Positions 6,361 to 9,077 of a stretch of DNA of 9,077 nt are shown here, one piece after another; positions within the stretch are counted from its first letter, which is position 1; each line of letters begins with the position of its first letter. The stretch comes from an uncultured Lachnospiraceae bacterium. Its GTDB lineage: Bacteria; Bacillota_A; Clostridia; Lachnospirales; Lachnospiraceae. The notes under the pieces are model-generated. The model was not told where the DNA came from. It saw nothing but the letters and a program-made list of their open reading frames with translations, and ran no database searches. The stretch spans positions 1 to 9,077 of the forward strand of contig CADBME010000316.1 in NCBI GenBank assembly GCA_902795715.1, written 5' to 3'. Position numbers and translations under genes: made by a program.

Positions 6361-6384
6361 CATATTCTGTTTTTTGTGCAATAT
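6361..6384. promoter_or_regulatory. Bipartite operator candidate, copy B
   Basis: CATATTC - 8 nt - GTGCAATAT, identical blocks and identical spacing to copy A. It lies about 63-86 nt upstream of the predicted transcription start, just beyond the -35 hexamer. The centre-to-centre distance to copy A is 106 bp, close to ten helical turns, placing both copies on the same face of the DNA. Confidence 0.6.
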
Positions 6385-6456
6385 CTTATATGTTTTGCTC
6401 AAATTCTTTCATTTTTTCTCTTTTAGTCCATAATAATTTGTTGTGTTTTGTATTTT

Positions 6457-6485
6457 TTGACAGCAATTTTATATCATTGTACTAT
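6457..6485 (+). promoter_or_regulatory. Possible plus-strand promoter inside the gene-free region
   Basis: Perfect TTGACA (6457-6462), a 17-nt spacer, then TACTAT (6480-6485). A second overlapping candidate ends in TATAAT near 6502. No gene follows on the plus strand, so if active it would make a small or antisense RNA toward metK. AT-rich sequence makes chance matches common. Confidence 0.3.
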
Positions 6486-6601
6486 TCTGCTTATTTTATT
6501 ATAATATTCCGACTTTTCCCGGAACAAAATTCCAGAAATACCCTTTGCTTCCTTTCAAGCAGTGACTCTCATTACAGAACTGTTCTTAAAGAATTACAAA
6601 C

Positions 6602-6638
6602 AAAAAGACAGGAAGAAATGCTGGCATTTCTTCCTGTC
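6602..6638 (-). terminator. Intrinsic terminator of the glycyl-radical/metK operon
   Basis: GACAGGAAGAAATGC (6607-6621) is perfectly complementary to GCATTTCTTCCTGTC (6624-6638), giving a stem of 14-15 bp with a tiny loop. Reading on the minus strand, TTTTT then GTTTG follow at once (complement of 6602-6606). It lies 129 nt beyond the metK stop. No T run follows on the plus strand, so it is one-directional. Confidence 0.85.
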
Positions 6639-6767
6639 CCTATAGTGAATCAAGCTTTAGGAATCAAACAATTCCTTTTATTAGTATAATCTATATGTGA
6701 GAGTGTGTTGAGACCGATTATACAGGTGATTACGCTTGAATGACCCATATTCTACTGGCCGCGAATC

Positions 6768-7964
6768 TTACTTACATTTTGATAAAATCTCTTCTGCCAC
6801 CAATCCGGCAACCGATTCCAGCAAAGCAGGCACCTTATCTATCTTCTCCCAGGGGAGATCAAGATCCGGTCTTCCAAAATGTCCGTAAGCTGCAACCGGG
6901 CGATAAGTAACGTTGGTGAGAGACAACTTACTTATGATGCCGGCAACACTGAAGTCAAAAACTTCGCTCGCAGCTTTTTCAATAATCGAACACGGAACCT
7001 CTTCGGTTCCAAAGGTATCAATACGGATTGATACCGGTTCAGGAACACCGATTGCATAAGCAAGATTAACTTCACATCTTCTGCAAAGTCCTGCAGCAAC
7101 GATGTTCTTGGCGGCATATCTGGCAGCATAAGCGGCCGATCGATCCACTTTTGTGGGATCCTTGCCTGAAAATGCGCCGCCGCCATGGCGGGCAATTCCG
7201 CCATATGTGTCTACTATAATTTTCCTTCCGGTAAGACCTACATCTCCTTCCGGGCCGCCTACTACGAAACGGCCTGTAGGATTAATGTATATCTTAACAT
7301 CCGGCATGATAATATCTTTCGGTACTGCTTCACGTATGACATATTTTTCAATGTCGCTTCGAAGCTGTTCCATAGAAACATCTGCATTATGCTGTGCAGA
7401 TATGACTATGTCTGTTACTCCGATTACAGTGCCTTTCTCGTCATACGCAACAGTAATCTGAGATTTGCCATCGGGATAAAGATATGGAAGAATCCCTTCC
7501 TTTCTGACTTTTGTCAATTGTGCGGAAAGCTTGTGAGCCAATGATATGGAAAGAGGCATATACTCTTCCGTATCGTCACAGGCATAACCGTACATCATAC
7601 CCTGATCACCTGCGCCAATCTTTCCGGCATCCTGTACCACACCCTGGGCAATATCCGGAGACTGAATACCAATGTTTGAAAGGATCAGACAGGTATTTCC
7701 GTCCATACCCTTTATTTTGGAATCATATCCGATCTCACAGATTACTTGCCTGGCCAATGACTTTACGTCAACGGCCGCTTTGGATGCTACTTCTCCGGCA
7801 ATAAAAACTATGTCTTCCGAGGCCATAGTCTCTACTGCCACATGAGAATCAGGATCCTGACTCAGATACGCGTCAAGTATAGCATCGGAAATCATATCGC
7901 ACATCTTATCAGGATGACCCTCGGTAACAGATTCTGACGTGTAGAGCTGATAATTTCTCTCCAT
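6768..7964 (-). CDS. metK: S-adenosylmethionine synthetase (methionine adenosyltransferase)
   Basis: 398 residues, a normal length for bacterial MetK. It makes SAM from methionine and ATP in the cytoplasm. All signature motifs are intact: TESVTEGHPDK-type start with catalytic His17 (GHPDK 16-20), the GAGDQGMMYGYA methionine/ATP loop (117-128), HGGGAFSGKDPTKVDRS (260-276), and YGHFGR (360-365) near the C-terminus. The ATG at 7964 is chosen because GGAGG (complement of 7973-7977) lies 8 nt upstream; a TTG at 7979 sits on that same site. The ribosome site overlaps the last codons and stop of the activase gene, leaving 4 nt between genes, so the two are almost surely translationally coupled. Its placement behind a SAM-consuming activase suggests local SAM supply. 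Whether it is the only metK of the genome cannot be seen. Confidence 0.98.
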   Translation of the reverse strand: MERNYQLYTSESVTEGHPDKMCDMISDAILDAYLSQDPDSHVAVETMASEDIVFIAGEVASKAAVDVKSLARQVICEIGYDSKIKGMDGNTCLILSNIGIQSPDIAQGVVQDAGKIGAGDQGMMYGYACDDTEEYMPLSISLAHKLSAQLTKVRKEGILPYLYPDGKSQITVAYDEKGTVIGVTDIVISAQHNADVSMEQLRSDIEKYVIREAVPKDIIMPDVKIYINPTGRFVVGGPEGDVGLTGRKIIVDTYGGIARHGGGAFSGKDPTKVDRSAAYAARYAAKNIVAAGLCRRCEVNLAYAIGVPEPVSIRIDTFGTEEVPCSIIEKAASEVFDFSVAGIISKLSLTNVTYRPVAAYGHFGRPDLDLPWEKIDKVPALLESVAGLVAEEILSKCK

Positions 7965-7968
7965 AGCA

Positions 7969-8925
7969 TCATCCTCCAATCTTACAGGTCAATCCCTCGT
8001 ATTCTACGATTTCCTTAAGATACTCCATATAGTCTTTTTCGGGAGTCTTGATGCCAAACAACTCGTAATCCTTACCCATCATTGCATATTTGTTGCTTCC
8101 CAGATCATGATAAGGAAGGAGATGAAGATCCTTCACGCCAGGTAAGCTGGATGCAAACTTGGCAATGTTCCTGACAACCTCCGGGTCTGAATTAAATCCC
8201 GGGATAATGGGAACACGGATAATATACTGACTTCCTATTCTCTGACATATTTCAGCAATATGGAATGCATTTTTAAGGATTCTGTCATTGTAGACACCAG
8301 TCCACTCTTTGTGAACATCCCTGTCGATATGCTTGATATCCATCATGAAATAATCAATCAGGGGAACGATCTTATCCAGAACTTCCGTGGAAGCATATCC
8401 GGTTGTCTCAATGGCGGTTGTCCAGCCCAGACCTTTACAGGCCTGAAGCAGTTCCTCAAGGAACTCATGCTGTACAAGAGCCTCCCCTCCGGAGATGGTA
8501 ATACCACCTCCGGAGCGTCTATAGGAGATTGTATCTTTATATAACTCTTTTATGAGCTCTTCAACTGTTTTCCAGGTTCCTGTCAGCTCAAGAGCTCTGT
8601 GATAACATACATCGACACATTTGCCACAGGCAATACATTTGGAATGATCAATTTTTCCCGGCAATTTCAGATTCGCTGCACCCGTTGGGCAGACAACCTC
8701 GCAGTTGCCGCACCCTACACAATTCTGCGCCTTAAACATAACAATCGCACGTAATTCCTGAGACTCAGGATTACAGCACCATTTGCAGCGCAGAGGACAA
8801 CCGTTTAAGAAAACGATGGATCGAATTCCGGGACCGTCGTTGACAGAGAATCTCTGGATATTAAAGACAAGTCCTTTTCTTCCTTCTTCTTTCTTTTCCG
8901 GTTCCCATTTAAAATTCACATGCAT
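7969..8925 (-). CDS. Glycyl-radical enzyme activase (radical SAM, with two extra 4Fe-4S motifs)
   Basis: 318 residues. It cleaves SAM reductively and abstracts a hydrogen from the conserved glycine of its partner enzyme, leaving the glycyl radical. The N-terminal signature SVNDGPGIRSIVFLNGC leads into the radical-SAM cluster C43-x3-C47-x2-C50. A ferredoxin-like insert follows with two motifs, C69/C72/C75/C79 and C97/C100/C103/C107, the layout of the longer activases serving dehydratase-, decarboxylase- or lyase-type glycyl-radical enzymes, not classic PflA, which lacks the insert. SGGE (145-148) is the SAM-binding strand. The start is the ATG at 8925, with GGAGG 8 nt upstream; a GTG at 8931 is only 2 nt from it. 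The gene follows the glycyl-radical enzyme by 67 nt and abuts metK by 4 nt. The specific substrate class is not readable. Confidence 0.96.
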   Translation of the reverse strand: MHVNFKWEPEKKEEGRKGLVFNIQRFSVNDGPGIRSIVFLNGCPLRCKWCCNPESQELRAIVMFKAQNCVGCGNCEVVCPTGAANLKLPGKIDHSKCIACGKCVDVCYHRALELTGTWKTVEELIKELYKDTISYRRSGGGITISGGEALVQHEFLEELLQACKGLGWTTAIETTGYASTEVLDKIVPLIDYFMMDIKHIDRDVHKEWTGVYNDRILKNAFHIAEICQRIGSQYIIRVPIIPGFNSDPEVVRNIAKFASSLPGVKDLHLLPYHDLGSNKYAMMGKDYELFGIKTPEKDYMEYLKEIVEYEGLTCKIGG

Positions 8926-8944
8926 GGGCACTTCCTCCGGGAAT

Positions 8945-9000
8945 CATTCTAATATTTCTGAAGTAAAATTTCCTTATATTAAAACAACTCAATTAGAATG
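8945..9000 (-). repeat. Inverted repeat spanning the glycyl-radical enzyme / activase junction
   Basis: CATTCTAAT (8945-8953) and ATTAGAATG (8992-9000) are perfect 9-bp inverted copies with a 38-nt loop. The right arm contains the stop codon of the glycyl-radical enzyme; the left arm lies just ahead of the activase ribosome site. It is AT-rich, so only moderately stable as RNA. It could tune activase expression relative to the upstream enzyme or protect the upstream message; it lacks a T run. Confidence 0.45.
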
Positions 9001-9077
9001 TCTGCTCTGTACGAGCGATGATGTCATCCTGTACTTCCTTAGCAAGTACTGTCCAGTGTGCGGAATATCCAGCTACA
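8993..9077 (-). CDS. Glycyl-radical enzyme (PFL-like superfamily), C-terminal 27 residues only
   Basis: The last 27 codons and TAA are in the window; the remainder is off the right edge. The sequence VAGYSAHW at its start is the glycyl-radical loop (consensus RVxGY/W, here with the Arg just outside the window), whose Gly carries the stable radical. The tail KEVQDDIIARTEQTF is the usual C-terminal helix of the dehydratase/decarboxylase/lyase-type members, distinct from pyruvate formate-lyase itself, whose loop reads VSGYA. The activase gene immediately downstream supports the call. Candidates include diol or hydroxyproline dehydratase, C-N or C-S lyase and arylacetate decarboxylase types; the fragment cannot decide. 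Family-level confidence is high, substrate confidence nil. Confidence 0.93.
   Translation of the reverse strand, partial: VAGYSAHWTVLAKEVQDDIIARTEQTF

Larger units (their letters stand above)
6211..6767. other. 557-nt AT-rich gene-free regulatory region
   Basis: This stretch between metK and the sensor gene has no credible coding sequence. From left to right it holds the sensor leader with operator copy A, the minus-strand promoter, operator copy B, a pair of plus-strand promoter-like elements (6457-6506), small palindromes, the minus-strand metK terminator, and a 129-nt metK 3' untranslated stretch. Composition is strongly T-rich on the plus strand between about 6340 and 6500. Elements are listed separately. 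Confidence 0.7.

Noticed and set aside
6576..6593. Overlapping small palindromes AGAACTGTTCT and TTCTTAAAGAA
   Set aside because: They are short and occur in AT-rich sequence, with no second copy and no known operator recognised.
6390..6689. Open frame of 99 codons on the plus strand in the gene-free region
   Set aside because: It has no ribosome site, its composition is dominated by Phe/Ile/Leu from T-rich DNA, and it runs straight through the metK terminator hairpin.
6746..6769. Third CATATTC followed after 8 nt by GCGAATCTT
   Set aside because: Only the first block matches the operator motif; the second block aligns poorly and it overlaps the metK stop codon.
7965..7979. TTG at 7979 as metK start
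   Set aside because: It overlaps the GGAGG that is correctly spaced for the ATG at 7964, and MERNYQLYTSESVTEGHPDK begins as MetK proteins normally do.
1..9077. CRISPR array, insertion sequence, tRNA or rRNA
   Set aside because: No regularly spaced repeats, transposase gene with terminal repeats, or RNA-gene cloverleaf or conserved rRNA stretch was seen on either strand.

Overview
The window looks like chromosomal DNA of an anaerobic, low-to-mid GC Bacillota, most likely a clostridial Lachnospiraceae-type gut bacterium. The reasons are strong AGGAGG-type ribosome sites before nearly every gene, a glycyl-radical enzyme with its activase, a PocR/LytS-type sensor with a YesN-like AraC response regulator, and DUF4125/DUF4037 proteins. 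The family level is inference from general resemblance, because no search could be run.

Layout, read along the minus strand (right to left). At the right edge (8993-9077) is the C-terminal tail of a glycyl-radical enzyme with its glycine motif. It is followed by a radical-SAM activase carrying two extra 4Fe-4S motifs (7969-8925) and by metK, S-adenosylmethionine synthetase (6768-7964), whose ribosome site lies inside the end of the activase gene. A terminator hairpin (6607-6638) closes this unit. An AT-rich gene-free stretch (6211-6767) carries a good sigma-A promoter for the next unit: a PocR-domain sensor whose histidine-kinase part has lost its phospho-acceptor His and ATP-binding Asn (5008-6210), then an AraC-type response regulator (3916-4920). 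Two copies of a bipartite motif sit on either side of that promoter, exactly 106 bp apart.

A short stand-alone serine-recombinase-like gene (3383-3787, plus strand) converges on the response regulator and ends in a 14-bp-stem terminator. Its catalytic residues are replaced. It is divergent from a four-gene minus-strand cluster: DUF4125 (2544-3143), a small rubredoxin-like protein (2261-2491), a DUF4037 nucleotidyltransferase-fold protein (1133-2125) and a TPR protein (323-1117). A probable terminator (about 252-293) and a hairpin-rich leader precede rsmI, whose 5' end is at the left edge.

How they may work together (inference). The PocR sensor and AraC regulator probably sense a small organic substrate and control the adjacent glycyl-radical operon. 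The activase consumes SAM to install the glycyl radical, and the adjacent metK would supply it. The substrate of the glycyl-radical enzyme cannot be read from the 27 residues present. The DUF4125/rubredoxin/DUF4037/TPR cluster is a separate unit of unknown function and, with the signalling locus, the best candidate here for undescribed biology.
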